The position numbers and the translations under genes were made by a program. Below, piece after piece: positions 25,961-32,981 of a stretch of DNA of 32,981 nt. The notes beneath the pieces were generated by a model that saw only the letters and a program-made list of their open reading frames with translations, searched no databases and was not told where the DNA came from. How positions within the stretch are numbered: the first letter of the stretch is position 1; the number at the start of each line of letters is the position of its first letter. The stretch lies in NCBI GenBank assembly GCA_049578545.1, contig JBAUMF010000020.1:1-32981 (forward strand), in the 5' to 3' direction. The DNA comes from DASQBT01 sp049578545. GTDB taxonomy: Bacteria; Pseudomonadota; Gammaproteobacteria; Burkholderiales; Thiobacillaceae.

Positions 25961-27262
25961 ATGAGCACCAAGCAAGCGACCCGCACGACCAAGACTTCGA
26001 AGGCTGCCGTCAGGCGGACGGGTGCCAAAGCCAAAACCAAGCCGGCCGCCGGTAACGTGAAGCAATGGACCGTCATGGTCTACATGGCCGGCGACAACAG
26101 CCTGGACCCGGAAGGGGTGCAGGACCTGAAGGAAATGAAGCAGGTGGGTTCGACCGACCAGGTCAACGTCATCGCCGAATTCGATCGCGCCGCCGGACAT
26201 GCGGCGCGGCGCTACTACGTGCGCAAGGGCGGCGTTGTCACCGGCGATGCCGTGGCCTCGCTGGGCGAGGTCAACACCGGCGATCCCAAGTTCCTGATGG
26301 ACTTCATCCACTGGGGCATCAAGAACTATCCCGCGCAGCATTATCTGCTGGTGCTGTGGAACCACGGCCAGGGCTGGGACGACACCGACATCTACGCTGA
26401 TGAACGCTATCGCGGCCTGCGCCGCCTGGCGAGCGGCCTCATCCGCCATGCGCTGTTCCGCACCCCGGTGCGCGCCGCGCTGAACAAAGCCAGGACCGAC
26501 AAAGAAGCGCGCGCCATCCTGCTGGACGACAATGCCAAGGATTTCCTCGACAACCAGGAGATGAAGAAGGTGCTGGCTGATACGGCGAAGCTGCTCAAGC
26601 GTAGGCTCGACATTCTGGGCATGGACGCGTGCTTGATGAGCATGGCCGAGGTCGGCTACCAGATGCGCGACAGCGCGGCGTACACCGTTGGTTCGGAGCA
26701 GACCGAGCCGGGCGAGGGCTGGCCTTACAGCACGATCCTGGGCGCGCTCACCAAGAACCCGGCCATGACGCCCAAGGATGTGAGCGAGATGATCGTGCAG
26801 AAATACCTCGATTCTTACGGCAATTCCGACGGCGTCACCTCCTCGGCCTGCGACCTGTCAATGGCAGGTGAGCTCGCCAGTGCTGTCGCCGCGCTTGCCA
26901 AGTCGCTCAAGGCCAGCTTGGCCAACACCGCCAGCCGCCAGCGCATCCTGGCCGTGCGCAACCAGACGCAAAGTTACGAGGTGCAGGACAATATCGACCT
27001 GGTGGATTTCTGCACCCTGCTGGCCAAGGCCGGCGCCGAACCCGCCGTCGCCAAGGCCTGCCAGGGCGTGATCAAGGCGGTGAAATCCGACTACGTCATC
27101 GCCCAGGGTTACAAGGGCGCGGCGGTGAAGCACTCCAACGGTCTGGCCATCTACTTTCCCACCCAATCGGTGTCGCCGCTTTACCCGGGTTTGGATTTCA
27201 GCAAGAAGACGGGGTGGGATGGATTTCTAGCGGCGTTTATCAAGGCAGTGAGGAGCCGGTGA
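25961..27262 (+). CDS. Clostripain-like (C11) cysteine peptidase
   Basis: The ~433-residue protein is a C11 peptidase, clan CD, with the caspase fold. After a Lys/Thr/Ala-rich basic N-terminus (~1-33) comes QWTVMVYMAGDNSLD, the typical family opening. Catalytic His135 lies in LVLWNHGQGW and Cys224 in GMDACLMSMAEVGYQ. The C-terminal block HSNGLAIYFP is also conserved. Clostripains prefer Arg or Lys before the cut and usually self-process. Most are secreted; here no signal peptide is seen, which suggests a cytoplasmic role together with the caspase and CHAT proteases. The ATG at 25961 follows a GGAG site; the longer frame from 25829 overlaps the DUF1353 gene and is not favoured. Confidence 0.88.
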   Translation: MSTKQATRTTKTSKAAVRRTGAKAKTKPAAGNVKQWTVMVYMAGDNSLDPEGVQDLKEMKQVGSTDQVNVIAEFDRAAGHAARRYYVRKGGVVTGDAVASLGEVNTGDPKFLMDFIHWGIKNYPAQHYLLVLWNHGQGWDDTDIYADERYRGLRRLASGLIRHALFRTPVRAALNKARTDKEARAILLDDNAKDFLDNQEMKKVLADTAKLLKRRLDILGMDACLMSMAEVGYQMRDSAAYTVGSEQTEPGEGWPYSTILGALTKNPAMTPKDVSEMIVQKYLDSYGNSDGVTSSACDLSMAGELASAVAALAKSLKASLANTASRQRILAVRNQTQSYEVQDNIDLVDFCTLLAKAGAEPAVAKACQGVIKAVKSDYVIAQGYKGAAVKHSNGLAIYFPTQSVSPLYPGLDFSKKTGWDGFLAAFIKAVRSR

Positions 27263-27372
27263 GACGCATACCGCGTGGCACCGCCGTGTCAAGCGTGGCG
27301 ACGACTGAAGTCAGGCGCGGGGCAAGCAAAATCCTCTTCCTGACGATTGCGTAGAAGGGAACTGATACCAAT

Positions 27373-30300
27373 ATGGATGAAGCAATAAGGCGCATTGAGG
27401 ATGCGAGGGAGAACAATCATAGCGAACTCGATCTAAGCTATCTGTCCCTTCGGGAAGTGCCGGAAGCACTAGCCTCCATCTCGTCGCTCACGTGGGTCAA
27501 TCTTGGCTACAACCTATTGGAACAACTGCCGAGTTGGTTTTCCAACTTCCCTGACCTGAAGGGCGTAGATCTTTCAAGCAATGGCTTCAAGGAAATACCC
27601 GCCGTATTGAAGCAACTGCCGAGCCTTTATTCTTTGGATTTTGGCGGTAATGCCATTGAGCTACTCCCTGCGTGGCTCTCGGAGATGGACCAGCTTTCAA
27701 TGCTCGGTATCGCAGAAAACCCGATTACGAATGCTCACATTCTGATACCGACTGCCTCGCGCCTGAGTCGGCTGGAAGTTAATGACCATGACTTCATAAC
27801 ATTGGCTGACATCCTGGATAAGGAACGACTTTCCTCCCTCGGGCTTTACATTCAAGAAGCGGACGCGCCGCCATCGGCTCTGTATTCTATGAGCTTGCTC
27901 ACCGGACTGCGGTTATGGGGAAGCTGCAAGCGGCTCGACGAGCGAATACAAGAGCTCGCGGATCTCAAACAACTTTCCTTGAATTGCAAACTCGACATAG
28001 TGCCGGAGGCGATCGGCCAGCTCACGCAACTGCAGACGCTCGATGTCTCGGGAAACCAGCTCACCGCCTTGCCGGAGGCGATCGGCCAGCTCACGCAACT
28101 GCAGACGCTCGATGTCTCGGGAAACCAGCTCACCGCCTTGCCGGCGACGATCGGCCAGCTCACGCAACTGCAGACGCTCTATGTCTCGGGAAACCGGCTC
28201 ACCGCCTTGCCGGCGACGATCGGCCAGCTCACGCAACTGCAGACGCTCGATGTCTCGGGAAACCAGCTCACGGCCTTGCCGGAGGCGATCGGCCAGCTCA
28301 CGCAACTGCAGACGCTCTATGTCTTGGGAAACCGGCTCACGGCCTTGCCGGCGACGATCGGCCAGCTCACGCAACTGGAGTCGCTCGATGTCTCAAGAAA
28401 CCAGCTCACGGCCTTGCCGGCGACGATCGGCCAGCTCACGCAACTGCAGAAGCTCGATGTCTCGGAAAACCAGCTCACCGCCTTGCCGGAGGCGATCGGC
28501 CAGCTCACGCAACTGCAGAAGCTCTATGTGGCGAGAAACCAGCTCACGGCCTTGCCGGAGAATATGGGGCTGCTTGTATCGCTTTTAGAACTCGATCTGG
28601 CTAAGAACAGGCTGAAAGATCTTCCCGAATCAATACGGGTTCTTCCACTCAGGGAACTCTGGCTCCAAAGTAACCCAGCGTTGGGTCTCTCAACCGCGGT
28701 GCTGGGGAAGTATCCTGAGTCCGGAGCGAGGCCCATATTATGGCCAGGGACCAATCCGCCAGCAATACTTGAGGCATTCTTCTCCACACGTTCACTGGAG
28801 GGAAAACCGCTGGACGAAGTGAAACTGGTGCTTGTCGGTCGGGGCGAAGCCGGAAAAACCTCCATTGCGTATCGTTTGGTCAAAGGTAAGTTCAAGCGCG
28901 TTGTCAAGGAAACGCCGGGGGTGAACATTTCGACGTGGCCGCTGCAATGTGAAGACCGGGTGGTGGATGTGAACATCTGGGATTTTGCAGGTCAGGTGGT
29001 TACGCATTCTACCCATCAATTCTTTCTGACTGAAAGCAGCGTATATCTGTTGGTCCTTACAGGCCGCGGTGATACTTACAAGATTGACGCCGAATACTGG
29101 CTACGCTTGATCCGTGCCTTTGCCACCGATATCGAAGGAAACACTTCGCCTGTGATTGTGGCGCTGAACAAGTTCGACGAAAATGCGTTCAAGGTAGACC
29201 GCAATGCGTTGCGCGAGAAATACCCGTTCATCGAAGCATTCATCGAAACTGATTGCAAAAGCGCGCGGGGGTTTGAGGATCTGAAGGGCAAGCTTGTGCA
29301 GATCATCCAGAAGATGCCCATTGTTCAGGAACGTTTCAAACTGAGCTGGTGGCAGATCAAACACAAACTTGAAAAGATTCAGAAACGGAAGAATCACATT
29401 CCGTATTCCAGCTTTCAGGACATCTGTACCGAGTTTGGCGAAACGGATCCCGATCGACAAAGATTTCTGGCTGGTGTATTCCATGTGCTGGGTGTTGCAT
29501 TGAACTACGGCAGCGATGAGCGCTTGCGCAATGCGACTGTGCTCAATCCACGCTGGGTGACAGACAGTATCTATAAGCTCTTGCGTGAAGGTGCACGAGA
29601 CGACGGTTCGGCCATCATGACCATGCAGCGCGTCGCAGAACTTTTGCCGAAAGAGCCGCCCGATATGCAGGCCTATCTCGTGGATCTGATGCGACGATTC
29701 GATCTTGCGTTTCCGCTGAACGAGAAGGGGGATCAGTGGCTGGTGCCGCAGCGGCTCCCCGCCGAACAACCTGATCTGGGCAATGAATGGCAGGAATTGA
29801 CAGATGCCACACGCTTGCGATTCACCTACCCCATCATTCCGGAAGGACTGCTGCCGCGCTTTATAACGCGCACCTATCCATTGAGCGAGGGTGACGAAGG
29901 TAAGCCTGCGCTGCCAAGATGGGCCAACGGTGTGGTCCTGCAGAACCGCGAGGCCTTTGCTCTGGTGAGAGTCGATACAGAGGAGAGGCAAATAAACGTG
30001 GTTGTGAAAGGGCCGCGGGAAGATGGGTTATTCCTGCTAGGCGTCATTCAGTCTGATTTTCGAACCTTGCATGGTCAAATTACGGGGCTGGACGTAAGCG
30101 AAGATCTGGAGGTTGAGGGGCACCCCAGTGTGTATGTAACCGTGCAAGGCCTTATCGCTGATGAATTGGACGGAAAGGATTCCTCAGCGACCACTAGATC
30201 CGGGACGATTACCTTCAAGCCGACACCAGAGTTGGACCGATTATCCGAGCAGCCGGCACGTCGCGAAGAGTGGCGTCCCCGCGTGTTCATCAGCTATTCA

Positions 30301-30579
30301 AGCACAGATGCCAGATTAAAAGATATTCTCCTGGTGAGACTGAAACCCATGAAGGAAATTCGTGGGCTGGTTGAGGTATGGCACGACCGATGCATAACGC
30401 CGGGAGAAGATTGGGATGGGGTCATACGCAAGGAGTTGCAGGCAGCAGATGTCATTCTGTTTCTAATCAGCCCAGGTTTTTTTGCGTCCGATTACATCAA
30501 TGGCGTTGAGGTAGAAGAGGCTGTGCGTCGTGCAGCGGCAGATGGAGATAAAGTCAAATCTGGTGTACGGCGATCCTGA
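27373..30579 (+). CDS. Roco protein (LRR-ROC-COR-TIR), 3' end truncated by an IS256-type element
   Basis: This 1068-residue protein begins with leucine-rich repeats (~15-420), including eight near-identical 23-residue units (LPEAIGQLTQLQTLDVSGNQ type). A ROC GTPase follows (~478-640: P-loop VGRGEAGKTS with Lys495, switch DFAGQ, specificity NKFD), then a COR dimerisation region (~650-960). A TIR domain starts at RPRVFISYSS (~968). It stops soon after the conserved Glu-containing EVEEAVRR segment; the last strands and helices are missing. The final codons and the TGA (30577-30579) come from the end of an inserted IS element, so the original protein was longer. Whether the truncated TIR is active is doubtful. 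GC (~48% in a sampled line) is lower than in the genes before it. The start has an AAGGGA site about 12 nt upstream. Confidence 0.9.
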   Translation: MDEAIRRIEDARENNHSELDLSYLSLREVPEALASISSLTWVNLGYNLLEQLPSWFSNFPDLKGVDLSSNGFKEIPAVLKQLPSLYSLDFGGNAIELLPAWLSEMDQLSMLGIAENPITNAHILIPTASRLSRLEVNDHDFITLADILDKERLSSLGLYIQEADAPPSALYSMSLLTGLRLWGSCKRLDERIQELADLKQLSLNCKLDIVPEAIGQLTQLQTLDVSGNQLTALPEAIGQLTQLQTLDVSGNQLTALPATIGQLTQLQTLYVSGNRLTALPATIGQLTQLQTLDVSGNQLTALPEAIGQLTQLQTLYVLGNRLTALPATIGQLTQLESLDVSRNQLTALPATIGQLTQLQKLDVSENQLTALPEAIGQLTQLQKLYVARNQLTALPENMGLLVSLLELDLAKNRLKDLPESIRVLPLRELWLQSNPALGLSTAVLGKYPESGARPILWPGTNPPAILEAFFSTRSLEGKPLDEVKLVLVGRGEAGKTSIAYRLVKGKFKRVVKETPGVNISTWPLQCEDRVVDVNIWDFAGQVVTHSTHQFFLTESSVYLLVLTGRGDTYKIDAEYWLRLIRAFATDIEGNTSPVIVALNKFDENAFKVDRNALREKYPFIEAFIETDCKSARGFEDLKGKLVQIIQKMPIVQERFKLSWWQIKHKLEKIQKRKNHIPYSSFQDICTEFGETDPDRQRFLAGVFHVLGVALNYGSDERLRNATVLNPRWVTDSIYKLLREGARDDGSAIMTMQRVAELLPKEPPDMQAYLVDLMRRFDLAFPLNEKGDQWLVPQRLPAEQPDLGNEWQELTDATRLRFTYPIIPEGLLPRFITRTYPLSEGDEGKPALPRWANGVVLQNREAFALVRVDTEERQINVVVKGPREDGLFLLGVIQSDFRTLHGQITGLDVSEDLEVEGHPSVYVTVQGLIADELDGKDSSATTRSGTITFKPTPELDRLSEQPARREEWRPRVFISYSSTDARLKDILLVRLKPMKEIRGLVEVWHDRCITPGEDWDGVIRKELQAADVILFLISPGFFASDYINGVEVEEAVRRAAADGDKVKSGVRRS
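28000..28551 (+). repeat. Eight tandem 69-bp LRR-coding repeats
   Basis: Units begin at 28000, 28069, 28138, 28207, 28276, 28345, 28414 and 28483, each 69 bp (23 codons) with no spacers. They differ mainly at a few codons (GAGGCG or GCGACG after the LeuPro codons, GAT or TAT, CAG or CGG). Near-identity at DNA level indicates recent expansion or gene conversion. The flanking LRR units are much more divergent. Confidence 0.92.
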
Positions 30580-30583
30580 AGCA
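30561..30583 (+). repeat. IS256-type terminal inverted repeat, left
   Basis: The left end begins TGGTGTACGGCGATCC. It carries the TGA that ends the truncated Roco gene, at 30577-30579. Confidence 0.6.
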
Positions 30584-30590
30584 TCGTTTT

Positions 30591-31856
30591 TCAGGCGGCG
30601 AGTTTCTGTTGTTCAGGCGGATTGTCTTGCGCCTGCATTCCATCCTTGAACGGCACGCCGCTCAACAATAGGTCGATCTTGTCGGCACCGCGAATTCTGC
30701 GCCACGACTTTTCCGCTTCCTCGATCAACTTGAAAGCCAGCCCAAGGAACGTCGGTCGCGACACACAATTGCGGGTGCGTGTGGTGCGATGGCGCACGGT
30801 CGCAAAGGTCGATTCGATCGGATTGGTCGTGCGCAAATGCTGCCAGTGTTGCGCCGGGAAATCGTAAAACGCCAACAGGCTGTCGCGGTCTTTCTCAAGC
30901 TTCTCCACCGCCTTGGGATACTTGGCCTGGTACTGCGATACGAATTGTCCGAATGCGGTCTGCGCATCGGCCCGGGTGGCGGCCATCCAGATTGCTTGTA
31001 AGCCCGCCTTGGCCTTGGCTTGCTGCGAAGCGGGCAATGCGTTCATCACATTGCCCATCTTGTGAAACCAGCAGCGCTGCGCACGGGTCGTCGGGAACAC
31101 CTCTTCCAATGCCGCCCAGAAGCCCATCGCTCCATCACCCGTGGCCAGCAACGGCCCAGCCTGCAAACCCCGCGCTTTCAGATCGAGCAAGACCTCTTTC
31201 CACGACTCTTTCGATTCCCGATAACCATCGCCAATGACGACGCGCTCTTTCCGCCCGTCGGGCGTGACACCAATAATCACCAGCAGACACTGTCCTTCCG
31301 ATTGTTCGCTTCGCAGCCCGGTGTGGATGCCGTCGGCCCACCAGTAAACGTAATGCGCCTGCGACAGGTCGCGCCGACTCCATTGCTGTTGCTCATCCGC
31401 CCACTGCGCTTTCAGACGGCTGACCACATTGGCCGACAACCCTTTGGCATCCTCGCCCAACAGCACTTGCAACGCACCGCTCATGTCGCCGGTTGAGACC
31501 CCCTTCAAGTACAGCCAGGGCAGTGCGGCCGATACTCGCGGCGATTTCCGCACATACGGTGGCACGATCGCCGAATTGAATTTCACCCCGCTGCCCGATC
31601 GGTCGCGCACCTTGGGCACTTTGACCGCCAGCGACCCTGCGCCGGTTAGTACGTCACGTTCCGGCAGATAACCGTTGCGCACCACTGCGCGTCGACCGTG
31701 GAGCGTCCTCACGTTCTCGTATTGTTCCAGCAGCTGCGCCAATTCCGCCTCAATCGCTTGTTGAAGCACTTGCCGCGCTCCGCGCCGTACCAGGTCGTCC
31801 AGGTTCAAACCAATTTCCTGTAGACCCATTCCCTGTTCTTGCTTATCCTTACCCAT
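30591..31856 (-). CDS. IS256-family (mutator-type) transposase
   Basis: The ~421-residue protein is a complete DDE transposase. The first catalytic Asp is in YWWADGIHTGLR, the second in LATGDGAMGFWAAL, followed by the family motif RAQRCWFHKMGNVMNALP. The catalytic Glu is in NPIESTFATVRHRT. It cuts and joins the ends of its own element. No frameshift or internal stop is seen, so the element may be active. The ATG at 31856 is preferred; the frame is open to a TTG at 31895. The ribosome-binding site is poor, and a long imperfect hairpin sits directly upstream (31857-31922). The gene is on the strand opposite to the Roco gene it disrupts. Confidence 0.93.
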   Translation of the reverse strand: MGKDKQEQGMGLQEIGLNLDDLVRRGARQVLQQAIEAELAQLLEQYENVRTLHGRRAVVRNGYLPERDVLTGAGSLAVKVPKVRDRSGSGVKFNSAIVPPYVRKSPRVSAALPWLYLKGVSTGDMSGALQVLLGEDAKGLSANVVSRLKAQWADEQQQWSRRDLSQAHYVYWWADGIHTGLRSEQSEGQCLLVIIGVTPDGRKERVVIGDGYRESKESWKEVLLDLKARGLQAGPLLATGDGAMGFWAALEEVFPTTRAQRCWFHKMGNVMNALPASQQAKAKAGLQAIWMAATRADAQTAFGQFVSQYQAKYPKAVEKLEKDRDSLLAFYDFPAQHWQHLRTTNPIESTFATVRHRTTRTRNCVSRPTFLGLAFKLIEEAEKSWRRIRGADKIDLLLSGVPFKDGMQAQDNPPEQQKLAA

Positions 31857-31922
31857 GGTGGAGGTTGCCTTTCGTTGGTCTTTCGATCTCGACAATCAAA
31901 TTGTCCAACAAAAATCTCCACC
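31857..31922 (-). promoter_or_regulatory. Nested inverted repeats in the transposase leader
   Basis: GGTGGAG (31857-31863) pairs with CTCCACC (31916-31922); GTTGG (31874-31878) pairs with CCAAC (31905-31909); the inner GACAAT/ATTGTC (31891-31896 and 31900-31905) forms a stem over a CAA loop. The structure touches the transposase start codon, as in IS leaders where read-through transcripts are folded to block translation (IS10/IS50 precedent; inference here). Confidence 0.4.
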
Positions 31923-31936
31923 GCCTCAACCACTCA

Positions 31937-31959
31937 CTTCCAAGTCAGCCTGTACACCA
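31937..31959 (-). repeat. IS256-type terminal inverted repeat, right
   Basis: Read inward from 31959 on the minus strand the end is TGGTGTACAGGCTGAC. It matches the left end in the first 8 bases and, with gaps, GGC-GA and GAAG further in. Confidence 0.55.
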
Positions 31960-32438
31960 CTGTCGACCATAGCTCTCACTCCCTACAGCCCAATGTCATT
32001 GGACTTATGGAACTTGGCCACGGCTGCATCGGAATGCTGATCGTCATTGGCCATGCACCAATCGACAATGAACTCACCTGAGTATGTCATTATCGTCTCC
32101 AGTCATTAAACACAGATTCTACGTTTACACCAGCAAATCAAACCAAGCAAAACTCTCCATCCTGATCGCGCCGAGAAGTAAAACATAGCGATTCACTATA
32201 GCACCCGTGACACTGCTTTGCATCAAACGTTTTATTAATGGGGTAGCCCACCGGGCCAGTGTCAGATGGTCAGCACCGGCCGCCTGAGCGTCTGGACGCC
32301 TGGCCATCACAGACCCTCAACGTGCTGATTTATCTCTGAAGGAATGTCGGGTTTCCGATGGCCAATGCGCCACGCTGACTCCATACTGCAATGAGTCGAC
32401 GATAGAGTAACGAGTTCCGACTCCCGCTTCCAAATCGC
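31960..32438. other. 479-bp stretch without a convincing gene
   Basis: This stretch follows the insertion sequence. It holds one possible small ORF (31983-32090, minus), a second TACACCA (32126-32132) resembling the IS end, and a CAAATC (32134-32139) that also occurs at the left IS junction. I find no remainder of the Roco TIR domain here in any frame, except that joining the left flank to 32140 would continue the frame for about 16 codons to a TAG. Confidence 0.4.
31983..32090 (-). CDS. Possible 35-aa ORF upstream of the IS256 transposase
   Basis: An ATG at 32090 is preceded by GGAG at good spacing and opens a 35-codon frame (MTYSGEFIVDWCMANDDQHS and 15 more residues) ending in TAG. The peptide is acidic and of unknown family. 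The ribosome-binding site is the only support, so it may be spurious. Confidence 0.25.
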   Translation of the reverse strand: MTYSGEFIVDWCMANDDQHSDAAVAKFHKSNDIGL

Positions 32439-32924
32439 ATGGTCACCAACGAACGTTGCAGGCGCCCCCGGTTTCCCTACCACTGGAAAGGTCACTTAAG
32501 CTGTCCGACCATGAATTATCGGGGGACGCTGATCGATATTTCACTATTTGCGGCGTTATTCGACGCCAGGTTCCCACGCGACGCCGTGCTGGGAACCCGA
32601 TGTGAGCTTCAGGTGCTGAACTTGAATGAATCGTGTCTACTCAAGGTCGAGGGTGTCATCGCTCACAGCGAGCAAAATCTGGTCGGCATCGAGTTCTTAT
32701 CGATCGATGAAGAATGCCGGAACAAGATTTTGCACATCGCGGTTCTCAACTTGGCTCCGCCCCACCTGATCGAACGGGCGCTTGTATGGTTAGGGTGGTG
32801 TTATCGGCTTTCTTCTGCAACAGTGAAGAAGCCGGGGTGGAGGGGCCAACGGCAGCATCTGCTTTCCTTCTCGATAGACAGACATCGGAAGCATTCCCCC
32901 ACCCACACCGCCCAGCGTCGATGA
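32439..32924 (+). CDS. PilZ-like domain protein with a repeat-encoded tail
   Basis: The 161-residue protein resembles a single PilZ domain (~residues 5-105). An Arg-rich start (CRRPRFPYHW) matches the RxxxR type and YRGTLIDISLFAALF matches the D/N-x-S-x-x-G motif, but with Ala in place of Gly. GTRCELQVL and NLVGIEFLSID correspond to the later PilZ strands. Such domains bind cyclic di-GMP and regulate motility, attachment or polysaccharide synthesis; the altered motif makes binding uncertain. From about residue 112 the sequence is encoded by the terminal inverted repeat, which makes a Trp/Arg/His-rich tail unlike a PilZ domain. The gene may therefore have lost its original end. The start has no strong ribosome-binding site. 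Confidence 0.65.
   Translation: MVTNERCRRPRFPYHWKGHLSCPTMNYRGTLIDISLFAALFDARFPRDAVLGTRCELQVLNLNESCLLKVEGVIAHSEQNLVGIEFLSIDEECRNKILHIAVLNLAPPHLIERALVWLGWCYRLSSATVKKPGWRGQRQHLLSFSIDRHRKHSPTHTAQRR
32772..32906. repeat. Terminal inverted repeat, right copy
   Basis: This is the reverse complement of 1-135, with about 95% identity. It forms the last third of the PilZ-like gene and includes the same hairpin (CGGCTTTCTTC with GAAGAAGCCG). Sequence continues 75 bp past it, without a counterpart inside the window. Confidence 0.85.
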
Positions 32925-32981
32925 GGAATCTAGCGGCTATGACCGCCGATTTGACCGCAAGCTAACGCAGGTGTGTTCCAC

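Larger units (their letters stand above)
30561..31959 (-). mobile_element. IS256-family insertion sequence (about 1.4 kb)
   Basis: A full IS256-type transposase is bracketed by inverted ends: TGGTGTACGGC at 30561 on the left and, reading inward on the other strand, TGGTGTACAGGC from 31959 on the right. The first 8 bp are identical and about 17 of 23 positions match if two gaps are allowed. The flanking 8-mers (GTCAAATC and CTGTCGAC) are not a target duplication. An alternative right end at 32132 is discussed in the findings. The element interrupts the Roco gene. Confidence 0.75.

Noticed and set aside
27913..28374. Long open frames on the other strand and in a shifted frame across the LRR repeats
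   Set aside because: A 69-bp period is a multiple of three, so any frame without a stop in one unit stays open in all units. These are shadows of the LRR coding sequence.
28000..28551. Regular 69-bp repeats that could look like a CRISPR array
   Set aside because: The units are contiguous with no unique spacers, have a 23-codon period and encode leucine-rich repeats in frame with the Roco gene.

Overview
This looks like chromosomal DNA of a Gram-negative bacterium, most likely a betaproteobacterium (inference). The gene families fit: a periplasmic DegP-type protease, two lipoproteins with lipoboxes, gamma-glutamyltransferase, a PyrR-like phosphoribosyltransferase and the Anbu proteasome homologue. 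There are no rRNA, tRNA or CRISPR loci. A 135-bp sequence at the first base of the window recurs, inverted and about 95% identical, 75 bp before the end. Because the window begins exactly in this repeat, it may be a contig that broke at a multicopy repeat.

Left part (1-10700): ordinary single-gene housekeeping DNA on both strands. It carries a BrkB/YihY membrane protein fused to a cyclic-nucleotide-binding domain, a PyrR-like phosphoribosyltransferase, a small membrane-anchored coiled-coil protein, a flavodoxin-fold quinone reductase, a BaiN/HI0933-type flavoprotein, a small secreted protein, a gamma-glutamyltransferase lipoprotein, a DegP/MucD protease and Anbu.

Middle part (11259-30579): nine or ten genes, all on the + strand, mostly spaced by short gaps or overlaps, forming what looks like a large conflict or regulated-cell-death locus. 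In order: an ASK1-like protein (nucleoside-deoxyribosyltransferase/TIR-like domain, TRAFs-binding TPR region, SLOG-like C-terminus); a minimal C14 caspase; a TIR-NB-ARC-TPR protein that overlaps by 4 nt a 2020-residue protein with two alpha/beta-hydrolase (lipase-like) domains, an M17-N-terminus-like region, a CHAT protease domain and a TPR-like tail; a LysM-M15 peptidoglycan peptidase; an orphan lipoprotein; a 64-residue orphan; a DUF1353 protein; a C11 clostripain-like protease; and a Roco protein (LRR-ROC-COR-TIR). Three separate clan CD (caspase-fold) protease domains, two TIR domains, two NTPase switches (STAND and ROC) and probable lipases and wall hydrolases lie together. A plausible reading is that sensor/switch proteins activate proteases, which release membrane- and wall-damaging or NAD-consuming effectors. 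This is inference from domains and order only. Sampled coding lines in this block reach about 67% GC, against about 48-50% in the flanks and in the Roco gene.

Right part (30561-32981): an IS256-family element has cut the end of the Roco TIR domain and supplies its stop codon. After it come about 480 bp without a convincing gene and a short PilZ-like gene whose last third is encoded by the terminal repeat.

CDS starts were chosen from ribosome-binding sites and family N-termini. Where the longer open frame begins upstream, the entry says so.
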